Source: Brevibacillus_H ginsengisoli (GTDB lineage: Bacteria; Bacillota; Bacilli; Brevibacillales; Brevibacillaceae). From it: DNA of 64,000 nucleotides. The stretch lies in NCBI RefSeq assembly GCF_050113715.1, contig NZ_JBNJQR010000005.1, positions 345,399 through 409,398 on the forward strand, in the 5' to 3' direction. The notes beneath the pieces are model-generated. The model was not told the DNA's origin. It made no database searches and was given only the letters and a program-made list of their open reading frames with translations. The first letter of the stretch is position 1. Each line of letters opens with the position of its first letter. Shown one piece after another: positions 8,835 through 16,820 of this stretch. Both the position numbers and the translations under genes were made by a program.

Positions 8835-8912
8835 CATACACCCAATCCATATCGGAAAGGGTTAAGAGCAGCGGATTTAACAAAGAAGATGTCAAGATTT
8901 GACTATAAATAA
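8835..8912 (+). pseudogene. Remnant of a duplicated AraC gene (3' end only)
   Basis: This stretch aligns with the last about 26 codons of the AraC gene (7201-7278), including the ending that encodes KMSGFDFK and the TAA. It is fused directly to the copied tRNA terminator. Some 850 bases present in the first unit (the rest of the araC copy) are missing, so only the tail survived. It has no start site and is not expected to be expressed. Confidence 0.8.
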
Positions 8913-8959
8913 GCTAGTAAAAGACATGATTTAGCAGGTGTTTTTTTAAATAATAAACA

Positions 8960-8973
8960 TGTAAACGTTTTAA
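8960..8973 (+). promoter_or_regulatory. cre-like (CcpA) site before esterase 2
   Basis: TGTAAACGTTTTAA is the duplicate of the site at 7326, about 97 bases before the second esterase. The AAAGGAGGATT string that follows both sites, about 65 bases before each start, is also conserved. The conserved leader therefore extends beyond the operator. Confidence 0.55.
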
Positions 8974-9069
8974 TTTTGGGAATTAACCAAATGAAAGGAG
9001 GATTCGATAGGGAAATCAGACAAGCGTGGTTTCAATTGAACACTGTACGTATGAAGGGGGTAGAGAAAA

Positions 9070-10401
9070 ATGATCAAGAGTATGAAAAAACACGTAAAAA
9101 CGGCAATGCTATGTACTTTAGCTGCGGCAATGGTGCTTCCTTTCAGCATGAGTGCATCGGCTGGGCAAGTTAAGCCGCAACCAACATCTTATCGGACGAT
9201 TATAGAAGTTAAAGATTGGGGAGCAGTAATTTCAAAAGTAATAGTTGATTTAGGCAGGCCTGTACCGACGAATTCTGTAACAACAGATACGTTCAAAGTA
9301 CATGTTGTAAGGACTGACAAAAGGTTAACCAATCCTTTTTTAAAGGAGGGAGATCGAAAAGTTACCAAAGCTTACGTCAGTGATAAAAACGGGAATCCTG
9401 CTGTCAAGACAGGAAACTATGTAGTACTTGAAATGCAGATTGGCCCAACTGTATCCTTGGGTTCAGCAATTAACTATGATGCAAAAGGCTCAGAACTTAA
9501 TGCATGGAATGATAATAAGTATACCATTACGCAGCAAAAAGATATTAAGACTAGTTCGGGGAAAATATCAGGATTAGTTGTTCATACATTCGGGGGGGAA
9601 ACACGAGAACTTGTCAATCAATTTACAACTGGAAAAGCAACCAATGATAACGTTACCTTAACATATGCAAGCTATACCCCAGCAAAAGACAACAAAAAGA
9701 ATCCATTAATTATCTGGTTACATGGCAGTGGTGAAGGCGGCACTGATCCAACGATACCGATTTCCGCCAATAAAGTGGTCAACTTCGCCTCTAAGGATAT
9801 TCAAGCTTATTTTGGTGGAGCCTATGTATTAGCGCCTCAGACACCAACTTTTTGGATGGATGGTTTTGCAGGGTTTGGGGATGGTACTTCAAAGGATGAG
9901 CGTTCCCTTATGTCATTGATTAATAATTATGTTGCCAATAACAAAGATATTGATCCAAATCGAATTTACATCGGTGGAGACTCCAACGGTGGTTATATGA
10001 CCATGCTGATGATTCGCGATTACCCAAATTACTTCGCAGCGGCATTACCAACCTGTGAAGCTTTAAAGGATACACTAATTCGTGAAGAAGATATTCAGAA
10101 AATGAAAAACATCCCGATATGGTTCACTGCTGCCAAAACAGATAATGTAGTACCTCCAAATGACTACGTAGTTCCAACGTATAATCGATTAGTCAAAGCA
10201 GGAGCAAAAAATGTTCAATTATCTTTATTTGATAATGTGCATGATACTACAGGCTTGTATAAAAAAGAAGATGGCACGCCATACGAATACCATGGACATT
10301 GGTCGTGGATTTATGTATACAACAACGAGTGTATTGCAAAAATTAACGGCAAAACAACAACCATGATGGAATGGCTGGCTGCTCAGTCATTAAAAAAATA
10401 G
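9070..10401 (+). CDS. Secreted alpha/beta-hydrolase esterase (copy 2)
   Basis: This 443-residue paralogue of the preceding gene has the same layout. It has a signal peptide, an Ig-like N-terminal domain, and a hydrolase domain with S305 in GGDSNGG, an acid in AAKTDNVVPP and a histidine in FDNVHDT. The oxyanion region reads LHGSGEGG instead of LHGMGEGG. All catalytic residues are kept, so both copies are probably active. Substitutions are spread across both domains. It arose by tandem duplication of a unit bounded by tRNA-Leu 3'-end remnants. The start is ATG after GAAGGGGGTAGAG. Confidence 0.88.
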   Translation: MIKSMKKHVKTAMLCTLAAAMVLPFSMSASAGQVKPQPTSYRTIIEVKDWGAVISKVIVDLGRPVPTNSVTTDTFKVHVVRTDKRLTNPFLKEGDRKVTKAYVSDKNGNPAVKTGNYVVLEMQIGPTVSLGSAINYDAKGSELNAWNDNKYTITQQKDIKTSSGKISGLVVHTFGGETRELVNQFTTGKATNDNVTLTYASYTPAKDNKKNPLIIWLHGSGEGGTDPTIPISANKVVNFASKDIQAYFGGAYVLAPQTPTFWMDGFAGFGDGTSKDERSLMSLINNYVANNKDIDPNRIYIGGDSNGGYMTMLMIRDYPNYFAAALPTCEALKDTLIREEDIQKMKNIPIWFTAAKTDNVVPPNDYVVPTYNRLVKAGAKNVQLSLFDNVHDTTGLYKKEDGTPYEYHGHWSWIYVYNNECIAKINGKTTTMMEWLAAQSLKK

Positions 10402-10405
10402 CTCC

Positions 10406-10466
10406 CTCTTCCGACACAAACGCATACATGATACACTCTACCCAAGCAGGTAGGGTGTATTTTTAT
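10406..10466 (+). repeat. Third, decayed copy of tRNA-Leu 3' end plus terminator
   Basis: CTCTTCCGACAC corresponds to CTCTACCGGCAC of tRNA-Leu. It is followed by the spacer CATACATGATACACTCTACC and a hairpin with a T-rich tail. It is more diverged than the copy at 8772. It closes the esterase cassette and probably terminates the second esterase. Confidence 0.75.
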
Positions 10467-10519
10467 TAGTCGCTAGAGGCTTAGGCATAGCTGAGTTTTC
10501 GGATAGGAGGAAGCTCGTC

Positions 10520-10975
10520 ATGGATCAGATACGTGTGAGAGTCACTGTCGTTGTGCAGCATCAGGAGAGTATCCTGCTCATCAAAGAAAAATCAGGTCAA
10601 CAGGTACAATACAGTCTGCCGGGTGGTGGAATCGAATTTCAGGAAAGCATTGCCGATGCTGTAAGAAGGGAAGTCTGGGAAGAGACTGGACTCTTGGTCG
10701 AGTATGCTAAACTTTTGTGGCTTGATGAGAGAATTCACGGAGAAGAAGGCAAACACACGATTGGAGTTGGAGTCCTCGCGAAACTGATCGGGGAAGAGAC
10801 GGCTCCTATCCCAGGTGGAGTAGAAGATGAGGAGATTGTCTGGGCCGGTTGGGTCAAGCTGGAGGAATTCAAGCATTGGCCGCTCGATAATCCGCAACGG
10901 CGGGATCAGGTCATGAAGGCGTTGACAGACCCGAGCTATCTGGCAGCATACATTGGGAATGTGTTTACCGAGTAG
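10520..10975 (+). CDS. Nudix hydrolase
   Basis: This 151-residue protein contains the complete Nudix box, GGGIEFQESIADAVRREVWEETG split over residues 33-55, matching GX5EX7REUXEEXGU. Nudix enzymes hydrolyse nucleoside diphosphates linked to other groups. The substrate cannot be read from the sequence. The start follows AGGAGG. It is monocistronic and followed by its own terminator. Confidence 0.92.
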   Translation: MDQIRVRVTVVVQHQESILLIKEKSGQQVQYSLPGGGIEFQESIADAVRREVWEETGLLVEYAKLLWLDERIHGEEGKHTIGVGVLAKLIGEETAPIPGGVEDEEIVWAGWVKLEEFKHWPLDNPQRRDQVMKALTDPSYLAAYIGNVFTE

Positions 10976-11007
10976 AGAGGAAAATTGAAAAGGGAAACGA
11001 TAGACAG

Positions 11008-11038
11008 CGGGGGCAAGCTAAACTGCCTCCGTTTTTAT
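11008..11038 (+). terminator. Intrinsic terminator after the Nudix gene
   Basis: CGGGGGCA (11008-11015) pairs with TGCCTCCG (11024-11031) with one G-U pair, followed by TTTTTATTT. Confidence 0.85.
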
Positions 11039-11046
11039 TTGGTTAA

Positions 11047-11076
11047 TTGACAAAGAGAATCATTATCAATTAGAAT
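11047..11076 (+). promoter_or_regulatory. Promoter with an embedded Fur box
   Basis: TTGACA (11047-11052) and TAGAAT (11071-11076) are 18 bases apart. Between them, AGAGAATCATTATCA (11054-11068) matches 12 of 14 defined positions of the Fur 7-1-7 consensus TGATAATNATTATCA. A repressor bound there would block RNA polymerase, so the next gene is probably iron-repressed. Confidence 0.75.
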
Positions 11077-11147
11077 GTGATTATTCGATTCAGACTTGAT
11101 CACTTTCAAATATACGATCCATACATAAGAAAGGAGCGGCAATTCAT

Positions 11148-11480
11148 ATGGCTTCCTTGCTCATTGTAGGAGCTGACCATTTGGGGAATATTACGGAGAA
11201 ACTGACGGACTACGGATTTGACGATGTCCAGCATATTACCGGCAGAAAAACTCAATCGGTCAAGAAAGCAATCTCAGAGGATACGGATCTCATTCTTGTT
11301 TTGACCGATTACGTCAATCATAATTTGTCCAAAGTCATTAAGCAAAAAGCGAAAGAACAATCTTTACCGATTTGCTTTGCCAAACGATCTTGGTGCTCTA
11401 TCCAGCAAGTCATTTGTGAACATCGAGAAGAGTGTATGGCGGCCCAAAGCTGCATGAAATTCCAGTCGCGGTCATCTTAA
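11148..11480 (+). CDS. DUF2325 family protein, probably iron-regulated
   Basis: This is a 110-residue small cytoplasmic protein of the DUF2325 family. It has a Rossmann-like start (LLIVGADHLGNI), then LILVLTDYVNHN and the motif AKRSWCSIQQ. The C-terminal part has three further cysteines (ICEHREECMAAQSC), which could bind metal. Its biochemical role is unknown. The Fur box in its promoter points to iron limitation, which is inference. The start follows AAAGGAG. The stop codon lies in the loop of a terminator hairpin. Confidence 0.8.
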   Translation: MASLLIVGADHLGNITEKLTDYGFDDVQHITGRKTQSVKKAISEDTDLILVLTDYVNHNLSKVIKQKAKEQSLPICFAKRSWCSIQQVICEHREECMAAQSCMKFQSRSS

Positions 11481-11496
11481 CGGATGGCCTTTTTTT
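11470..11496 (+). terminator. Intrinsic terminator of the DUF2325 gene
   Basis: GGTCATC (11470-11476) pairs with GATGGCC (11483-11489) with one wobble, and seven T follow. The stop codon of the gene lies between the arms. Confidence 0.75.
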
Positions 11497-11554
11497 CATC
11501 GTCAATTTCTGGATACAATAGAAGGAAATAAAGCTTGGGAAAGAAGGTGATCGA

Positions 11555-12202
11555 TTGGGCGCAGCCAGAGGATTGATTGTGGAAGGAATACCGGGTAGCG
11601 GCAAGACGAGTACGATTCGGCAACTGCAAAAGCTTCCGGAATTTGGTCAGCGAGAATCAACTTCGTTCCTGTTATTTGGAGAAGAGATAACACAACGGAC
11701 ATTGGAGCTTCGAAACAGGGAGGGGTTACTGTCGGTTGACGATCATGAGAGTCTTCTGGGTGAATTGCTGTTTCCCTTAGAACAGCAACAAAAACGATTT
11801 GCCGAGCGGGGCTGGAACGGGGAAGAGAAGGACCTTCAGTTTCTCTTTTTGTTCGAGCGATTTCATCTGACCCACGCTACGTATTATTCCGATCTTGCCG
11901 GATGGAACTATCAACCGATTGAGGAACGGCTCTCGAATCTTTCGGCCAAGGGTTGTCTGCTTGTCATGAGTCCAGAAGTGATGCAGGAGCGTATTATCGA
12001 TTCCAGGCCTTTTACAAGGTGGCGCAACTATATTGCACGATATGGAGATACCAATCAGGCGATCATCGAGCATTACGTACGGCAACAGGAGGCGCTGCTT
12101 CGGGAGGTTAAGCGGTCTCTTTTAGACTGGCTGGTAGTGGATACGACGCAAGCCAATTGGTCGTTGGTGGCCTCCGAGCTATGGAAGTATTGGAATCGGT
12201 AG
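11555..12202 (+). CDS. P-loop nucleotide kinase-like protein
   Basis: The protein has 215 residues and an N-terminal Walker A motif (EGIPGSGKTSTI). It resembles thymidylate- and deoxynucleoside-kinase-like P-loop proteins in size and layout. FLFLFERFHLTHA could hold the DRY/ERF-type substrate motif. Later arginines (RIIDSRPFTRWRNYI) would fit a lid region. No specific substrate can be assigned. It starts at TTG 11555 after AGAAGGTGA. It stands alone. Confidence 0.65.
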   Translation: MGAARGLIVEGIPGSGKTSTIRQLQKLPEFGQRESTSFLLFGEEITQRTLELRNREGLLSVDDHESLLGELLFPLEQQQKRFAERGWNGEEKDLQFLFLFERFHLTHATYYSDLAGWNYQPIEERLSNLSAKGCLLVMSPEVMQERIIDSRPFTRWRNYIARYGDTNQAIIEHYVRQQEALLREVKRSLLDWLVVDTTQANWSLVASELWKYWNR

Positions 12203-12266
12203 CCCATTACAGGTTTGTACAACCAGACAAAAGAGCGTACACTAAAGAGAAAGAAAAGGAAGGAAG

Positions 12267-12725
12267 ATGAGTATGTCGGGACATCTTTTTCATATGGAAG
12301 CGGAGTGGCAAGGAGGACGATTAAGTACGGGAGCAATAAAAGGCGAAGGTTTGCAAGCAAGCATTTCCGTACCCGCCGAATTGGGAGGACCTGGCCAAGG
12401 AACCAATCCTGAAGAACTGTTGATCAGCTCTGCCATGACCTGTTATACGATTACGCTTGCGGCGATTTTGGAGAAACGCAAGATTCCGTTTCAATCACTT
12501 ACTGTTCGTTCCGAAGGTAAGCTGACAGTGGAAGAGGGGAATCTAGGCTTCCGTGAAATCATTCATCGTCCCATTATTCGTCTAATGGAACAGTCGGAGG
12601 AAATCAGACAGAATGCCAATCATGCGGCACATCGGGCGGAACAGGTCTGCATGATTTCCAAAGCGATTCGAGGAAATGTAGAAATCAAGGTGGAGCCTAC
12701 CATTGAATTCGTATCCCAAGGATAA
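12267..12725 (+). CDS. OsmC/Ohr family peroxiredoxin-like protein
   Basis: This is a 152-residue OsmC-family protein. The two conserved cysteines are present: one in SAMTCYTITLAAI and one in AEQVCMISKAIRGN. In this family they reduce organic or hydrogen peroxides with a thiol donor. The segment GGPGQGTNPEELL is also typical. It belongs to the SACOL1771-like branch rather than to classical Ohr, by overall look. The start is ATG after AAAGGAAGGAAG. It acts in the cytoplasm. Confidence 0.88.
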   Translation: MSMSGHLFHMEAEWQGGRLSTGAIKGEGLQASISVPAELGGPGQGTNPEELLISSAMTCYTITLAAILEKRKIPFQSLTVRSEGKLTVEEGNLGFREIIHRPIIRLMEQSEEIRQNANHAAHRAEQVCMISKAIRGNVEIKVEPTIEFVSQG

Positions 12726-12758
12726 GATTTTCCTTACCCAGAAGTGAATTCGTTGATT

Positions 12759-13202
12759 TTACATAATCGTGTAGGCTTTGGAAATGAAGCGTCCATTTAT
12801 CAATTGGTATGCTAGAACTTCCGGATTCTCCGGGTGCTGAAGCGAAGCGATCCAGTAGCCCAAGGTGGGATAATGCCAGCCAGCCAAATCAGCGGATGAG
12901 GGGATGGCAGGTGAAGTGGGGTGTGTATGAAACACGCCGATCCATTGTAAGCCGGCCTCTTGAATTCGCCGCAAGGAAGCAAGCAATGTTGGGCCGCTCC
13001 AGGCAAAGGTATGGAGGGACGCTTCCGATTGAGGTGCAGGAAGGTGCATCGTCGCAATAGAATGATGTCCTGCCAAAAGAGCAGAATATTCATGTGGGAA
13101 GGCAGCTTGACCCTCAATCAAAAGGCGATGAAGCACTTGTGAGTCGATTTGTAAAGGGGACGTTTCGCTTGTAAAGGGGTTTCCAATCAGTTGATCAAAC
13201 AT
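12759..13202 (-). CDS. JAMM/Mov34 (M67) metallopeptidase-like protein
   Basis: The protein has 147 residues and a complete JAMM zinc motif. It has the glutamate in FPHEYSALLAG, then HTHPTSPAIPSSAD, which fits HxH-x7-SxxD. Bacterial stand-alone JAMM proteins remove C-terminal residues from ubiquitin-like sulfur carriers such as ThiS or CysO, or process other small proteins. No sulfur-carrier gene is adjacent, so the partner is unknown. It is transcribed divergently from the DUF72 gene with starts only about 30 bases apart. Confidence 0.82.
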   Translation of the reverse strand: MFDQLIGNPFTSETSPLQIDSQVLHRLLIEGQAAFPHEYSALLAGHHSIATMHLPAPQSEASLHTFAWSGPTLLASLRRIQEAGLQWIGVFHTHPTSPAIPSSADLAGWHYPTLGYWIASLQHPENPEVLAYQLINGRFISKAYTIM

Positions 13203-13233
13203 ATCGAATTCCTTTCATGTGAGGATAAGCTGT

Positions 13234-14091
13234 ATGAGCAAAAACATTTCGATCGGCCTATGCGGATGGGGAGATCATCATGATCTTTACCTGTCCGGCG
13301 TGCGGGCCAAAGATAAGCTGGCTGTGTATGCCAGTCATTTTCCTATCGTGGAAGTCGATAGTTCGTTCTATGCTATCTTACCACAAAAGAATTATGAATC
13401 ATGGGCGCGTGAAACACCTGACTCCTTTCGTTTTATCGTGAAGCCTCATCAGGTTATGACCGGCCATCAGCGGGATCATCAAGAGGGATTCACGCGGGAA
13501 GAGGCGTTTCGCCTGTTTGAGGCCAGTATTCAACCGCTTGTGGGGTGCAATAAGCTCAAAATGATCTTGTTCCAGTTCCCGCCTTGGTTTGATTGCACCC
13601 GTGAGAATGTCTCCTACATTCGTCATGTCGTACATACAATGTCTCGTTATCCCCTTGCCGTTGAATTCAGGCATCGCAGCTGGTTTGACGAGCCTTTTCG
13701 TGAGAGAACCCTGAATTTTTTGCAAGAGCTGGGTGTTATTCACGTTGTCTGTGATGAGCCGCAGGTTGGGCAAGGCTGTGTTCCGATCGTTGCGGCGACG
13801 ACTTCGCCGAAGCTCTGTCTGGTTCGCTTTCATGGTCGGAATGTATCTGGATGGCGAGACCCTGGACAGGGGCAGAATTGGCGGGACGTTCGTTACTTGT
13901 ATCAATATAGCCAATCGGAGCTAGTGGAATGGAAGCCACGAATTGAAACGCTGGCCCAACAAACAGAGGAAGTATGTGTGCTGTTCAACAATAATTCCGG
14001 CGGGCATGCAGCGGCTAACGCGAAACAATTAATGAAGCTTTTGGGTGTGGAGCCGGCAGGTCTGAATCCACAGCAGATTGAGCTTTTCTAA
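13234..14091 (+). CDS. yunF: DUF72 family protein (YunF-like)
   Basis: This 285-residue TIM-barrel-type DUF72 protein starts ISIGLCGWGDHHDLY and contains YPLAVEFRHRSWF, KLCLVRFHGRN and a C-terminal LFNNNSGGHAAANA, all typical of the family. The family's function is not established. The following genes are yunE- and yunD-like, so this is the B. subtilis yunC-D-E-F neighbourhood in reverse order. A GTG at 13219 is in frame upstream, but it overlaps the GTGAGGA binding site, so ATG 13234 is preferred. Confidence 0.88.
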   Translation: MSKNISIGLCGWGDHHDLYLSGVRAKDKLAVYASHFPIVEVDSSFYAILPQKNYESWARETPDSFRFIVKPHQVMTGHQRDHQEGFTREEAFRLFEASIQPLVGCNKLKMILFQFPPWFDCTRENVSYIRHVVHTMSRYPLAVEFRHRSWFDEPFRERTLNFLQELGVIHVVCDEPQVGQGCVPIVAATTSPKLCLVRFHGRNVSGWRDPGQGQNWRDVRYLYQYSQSELVEWKPRIETLAQQTEEVCVLFNNNSGGHAAANAKQLMKLLGVEPAGLNPQQIELF

Positions 14092-14138
14092 TGAATGGAA
14101 GGGATTATTAGCTCCTGGAGCAGGAAGAGGAAGTCATA

Positions 14139-14960
14139 ATGATTGGATTACCCATATTGTTTCTTCTGATCGGATGTATCGCTGGAATCATTGGAAGTCT
14201 TGTCGGAATTGGCGGCGGGATGTTCTTTGTCCCCGCGCTGCTGTTTTTTGCGAATCAGCATGAAGCCGGTTCGATGAGTCCCTCGATGGCTACGGGAACA
14301 TCCCTATTGGTTATCGTCATTACGGCCTTGTCCTCTACGCTTGCTTTTTTAAAGCAGAAAAAAGTGGACACCGAAACCGCGTGGCTGTTTTTCTGGGGGA
14401 GTGCTCCCGGCTCCATTGCCGGAGTATATTTGAATAAAGTGCTGCATCCGCAATCCTTTTACTTGTTGTTTGGACTTTTCCAGATTTGCATGTTTATGCT
14501 CATGATGGTCAAAGACAAATTAAAGCCGAGAACCATCAGCTGGGACGTTCACCGGACCTATACCGATCCGGAGGGAGTCACTCATGAGTATGGCTACAAG
14601 CGATGGGTGGCCATTGTTGTCGCCTTCTTTGTTGGCGTAACTTCTTCGTTGTTTGGCGTAGGGGGAGGGGTCTTGCTCGTTCCGGCGATGATTGTGTTGT
14701 TTCGGTTTCCGCCTCATCTGGCAACCGCCACGTCGATGTTCGTCATCTTTTTATCGGCCATCGTCGGCAGTACGACCAATTTGTTGAATCATCAAATTCA
14801 TTGGCTATATGCGCTGATGCTTGCTCCTGGCGCGTGGATTGGCGGTAAATACGGGGCCATATTGGCTCAACGAATAAAAGGAAAAACATTGGTGCTACTG
14901 CTCCGCCTGTTGATTTTGGGAATCGCCATCCAAATGATAGCGAAAGCCTTTATGACGTAA
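14139..14960 (+). CDS. yunE: TauE/SafE family membrane transporter (YunE-like)
   Basis: This 273-residue integral membrane protein has the duplicated TauE/SafE architecture. Each half begins with a glycine-rich segment (GIIGSLVGIGGGMFFVPALL and VGVTSSLFGVGGGVLLVPAMI) and contains ATGTS or ATATSMF. Members export or import sulfonates, sulfite or other organic anions, and the substrate here is unknown. About 60 soluble residues separate the halves. It lies 48 bases after the DUF72 gene and is probably cotranscribed with it and with the phosphoesterase gene. Confidence 0.9.
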   Translation: MIGLPILFLLIGCIAGIIGSLVGIGGGMFFVPALLFFANQHEAGSMSPSMATGTSLLVIVITALSSTLAFLKQKKVDTETAWLFFWGSAPGSIAGVYLNKVLHPQSFYLLFGLFQICMFMLMMVKDKLKPRTISWDVHRTYTDPEGVTHEYGYKRWVAIVVAFFVGVTSSLFGVGGGVLLVPAMIVLFRFPPHLATATSMFVIFLSAIVGSTTNLLNHQIHWLYALMLAPGAWIGGKYGAILAQRIKGKTLVLLLRLLILGIAIQMIAKAFMT

Positions 14961-15000
14961 ACTTACTAGATAGAAAACAAGATCGAGGGAGGGAGTTCGT

Positions 15001-16434
15001 TTGTCGCAAACCTGTACATTGCATCTTTTACATACCAATGACATCCACAGTCGTTTTGAGAAAATGGCGCAGGTAGCCAGCTGTTTACTGGAAAAACGCC
15101 AGTTGTGGGAGTCACGTGGAGAGTATGTGCTTACCGTCGATATTGGCGATCATACAGACCGGATGCGAATGAAGACAGAAGCAACCTGGGGACAGGCGAA
15201 TATCAAAGTCCTGAATCAAAGCGGTTATCAGTATGTGACGATCGGAAATAATGAAGGAATTACGTTCCCCAAAGAGGTGCTGGATCGTCTGTACGATCAA
15301 GCGGAGTTTACGGTGATACTCAGCAATCTGCTGGACCACGAACAGAATCAGTTACCGAAGTGGGCCGTACCTTATGCGATACATACTTGTAATGATCTTC
15401 GTGTTGCGCTGCTAGGGGTGACTGTTCCTTTCGCCAGTTTTTATGAACAGTTGGGATGGGTGGCCAAAGATCCGATTCCCATCCTGAGAGAACAGGTCAA
15501 TCAGCTTCGTTCACAGGTAGATGTGATTGTTGTTTTATCTCATTTGGGCTATCCCGCAGATAAAAAGGTGGCAGAGCAAATTGAGGGGATCGACGTGATT
15601 CTGGGAGCGCATACGCATCGTCTGCTTCTGGAAGGAGAACGAGTTAATCAGACCTGGATCGCGCAGGTTGGCATGCTGGGGGAATATGTAGGTCACGTTA
15701 GTCTGACAATTGGGAAGGATCAGCAAGGCTGCAAGCTGACCGGGTTCGTTGAGGCGTTTCCCACCAGTGAATTCGCTCCTGATCCGCGGGTTGCCCAGTT
15801 GATTGAAGCGGAACAAGCAGCAGCTGATCAAATCTTGTCAGAAGTCGTTACCGAATTGCCCCAGGACTTAGCGATTGACTGGGAGCAGGAGACGGCGTTC
15901 GGGTCGTTTCTAGCCGCGAGTATTCGTCAGTGGACGCAGGCTGAGGTTGGCTTGGCTAATGGGGGTCTACTGCTTCATTCCCTTTCACAAGGAAAGATAA
16001 CCAGAAAAGACTTGCTCGAATGCTTGCCTCATCCGATAAACCCATGTGTGGTTCAGATCAGCGGTCAGGAGTTATGGCAGGTGTTGGAGATGTCCCTGCA
16101 ACCCGACATTATTCACAAGGAAATCAGGGGATTCGGCTTTCGCGGCAAGATGATGGGCTGGATGGGAATCGATAATGTTCAGGTTTATTACCAAGATTCG
16201 AACCATCCGGTAATTGAACGTATAGAGGTTGGCACAGAAGAGCTTGATTTGGCGCGGATGTATAGGATTGGAACGGTCGACATGTATGTGTTCAATCGAA
16301 TGTTCCCGCAAATTTCCGATAGTCACGAGCATTCCTTTTTCCTTCCGGAGGTCCTTCGAGAGGTGTTGGCGCAAACAATCAGCAACCATGAACGGATCAG
16401 GCTAAGTGAAACCAGACGTTGGATACGTGTGTAA
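15001..16434 (+). CDS. yunD: Metallophosphoesterase, 5'-nucleotidase family (YunD-like)
   Basis: This 477-residue protein has an N-terminal metallophosphoesterase domain with the metal motifs LHTNDIHSRFE, DIGDHTD, TIGNNEG (GNNE in place of GNHE), VVLSHLGY and LGAHTHRL. The C-terminal part is the 5'-nucleotidase substrate domain (LANGGLLLHSL). There is no signal peptide or wall anchor, so it is cytoplasmic, as YunD of B. subtilis is. It probably hydrolyses nucleotides or related phosphoesters. The start is TTG at 15001 after GGGAGGGAG. Confidence 0.9.
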   Translation: MSQTCTLHLLHTNDIHSRFEKMAQVASCLLEKRQLWESRGEYVLTVDIGDHTDRMRMKTEATWGQANIKVLNQSGYQYVTIGNNEGITFPKEVLDRLYDQAEFTVILSNLLDHEQNQLPKWAVPYAIHTCNDLRVALLGVTVPFASFYEQLGWVAKDPIPILREQVNQLRSQVDVIVVLSHLGYPADKKVAEQIEGIDVILGAHTHRLLLEGERVNQTWIAQVGMLGEYVGHVSLTIGKDQQGCKLTGFVEAFPTSEFAPDPRVAQLIEAEQAAADQILSEVVTELPQDLAIDWEQETAFGSFLAASIRQWTQAEVGLANGGLLLHSLSQGKITRKDLLECLPHPINPCVVQISGQELWQVLEMSLQPDIIHKEIRGFGFRGKMMGWMGIDNVQVYYQDSNHPVIERIEVGTEELDLARMYRIGTVDMYVFNRMFPQISDSHEHSFFLPEVLREVLAQTISNHERIRLSETRRWIRV

Positions 16435-16500
16435 GGATATTGATCCATACTGCTTGTGCCAACTTGGGGAATGATAGTAAAAAAACGGCGAGGTGAGTGT

Positions 16501-16755
16501 ATGCGCTTTATTGATGAACTATACGAACTGTATCGAGGACACTTGACTCGTGATGAAGAGGATATTGTAGCCGTGGTGGTGGGAATACTCGCTGAGCAAT
16601 CTCGGGAAGAGTTGCTAAAGCTCGTGAAGGATATGGACGAAGAAGAGCTCTTCCACATGGTGGCGTACTATATGATTGAAGTGATGAAACGTAAAATTGC
16701 CATGGAAGACGAAGGTCTTGAAGACCCAGAAGGTTCATTACCAACCATTCATTAA
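16501..16755 (+). CDS. Small acidic protein in the yun cluster (DUF6154-like)
   Basis: This 84-residue, highly charged, mostly helical protein starts MRFIDELYELYRGHL. It resembles short DUF6154-type Bacillales proteins, but I hold this loosely. The start ATG 16501 follows GAGGTGAG. An in-frame ATG at 16456 would add 15 residues without a good binding site. It sits between yunD- and yunC-like genes. The function is unknown. Confidence 0.65.
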   Translation: MRFIDELYELYRGHLTRDEEDIVAVVVGILAEQSREELLKLVKDMDEEELFHMVAYYMIEVMKRKIAMEDEGLEDPEGSLPTIH

Positions 16756-16820
16756 TGTCTTGATCACCAAAATGGGATGGTGTACATAGGGTATGGATGA
16801 GAAGGTAAGGAGGGGATCAC

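Noticed and set aside
10470..10505. Similarity of 10470-10500 to 34441-34480 (shared AGAGGCTTAG).
   Set aside because: Only about ten bases match clearly, too short to call a repeat family by eye.
12809..13142. Plus-strand frames opposite the JAMM gene.
   Set aside because: They are mirror frames of a gene with a full metal motif on the minus strand.
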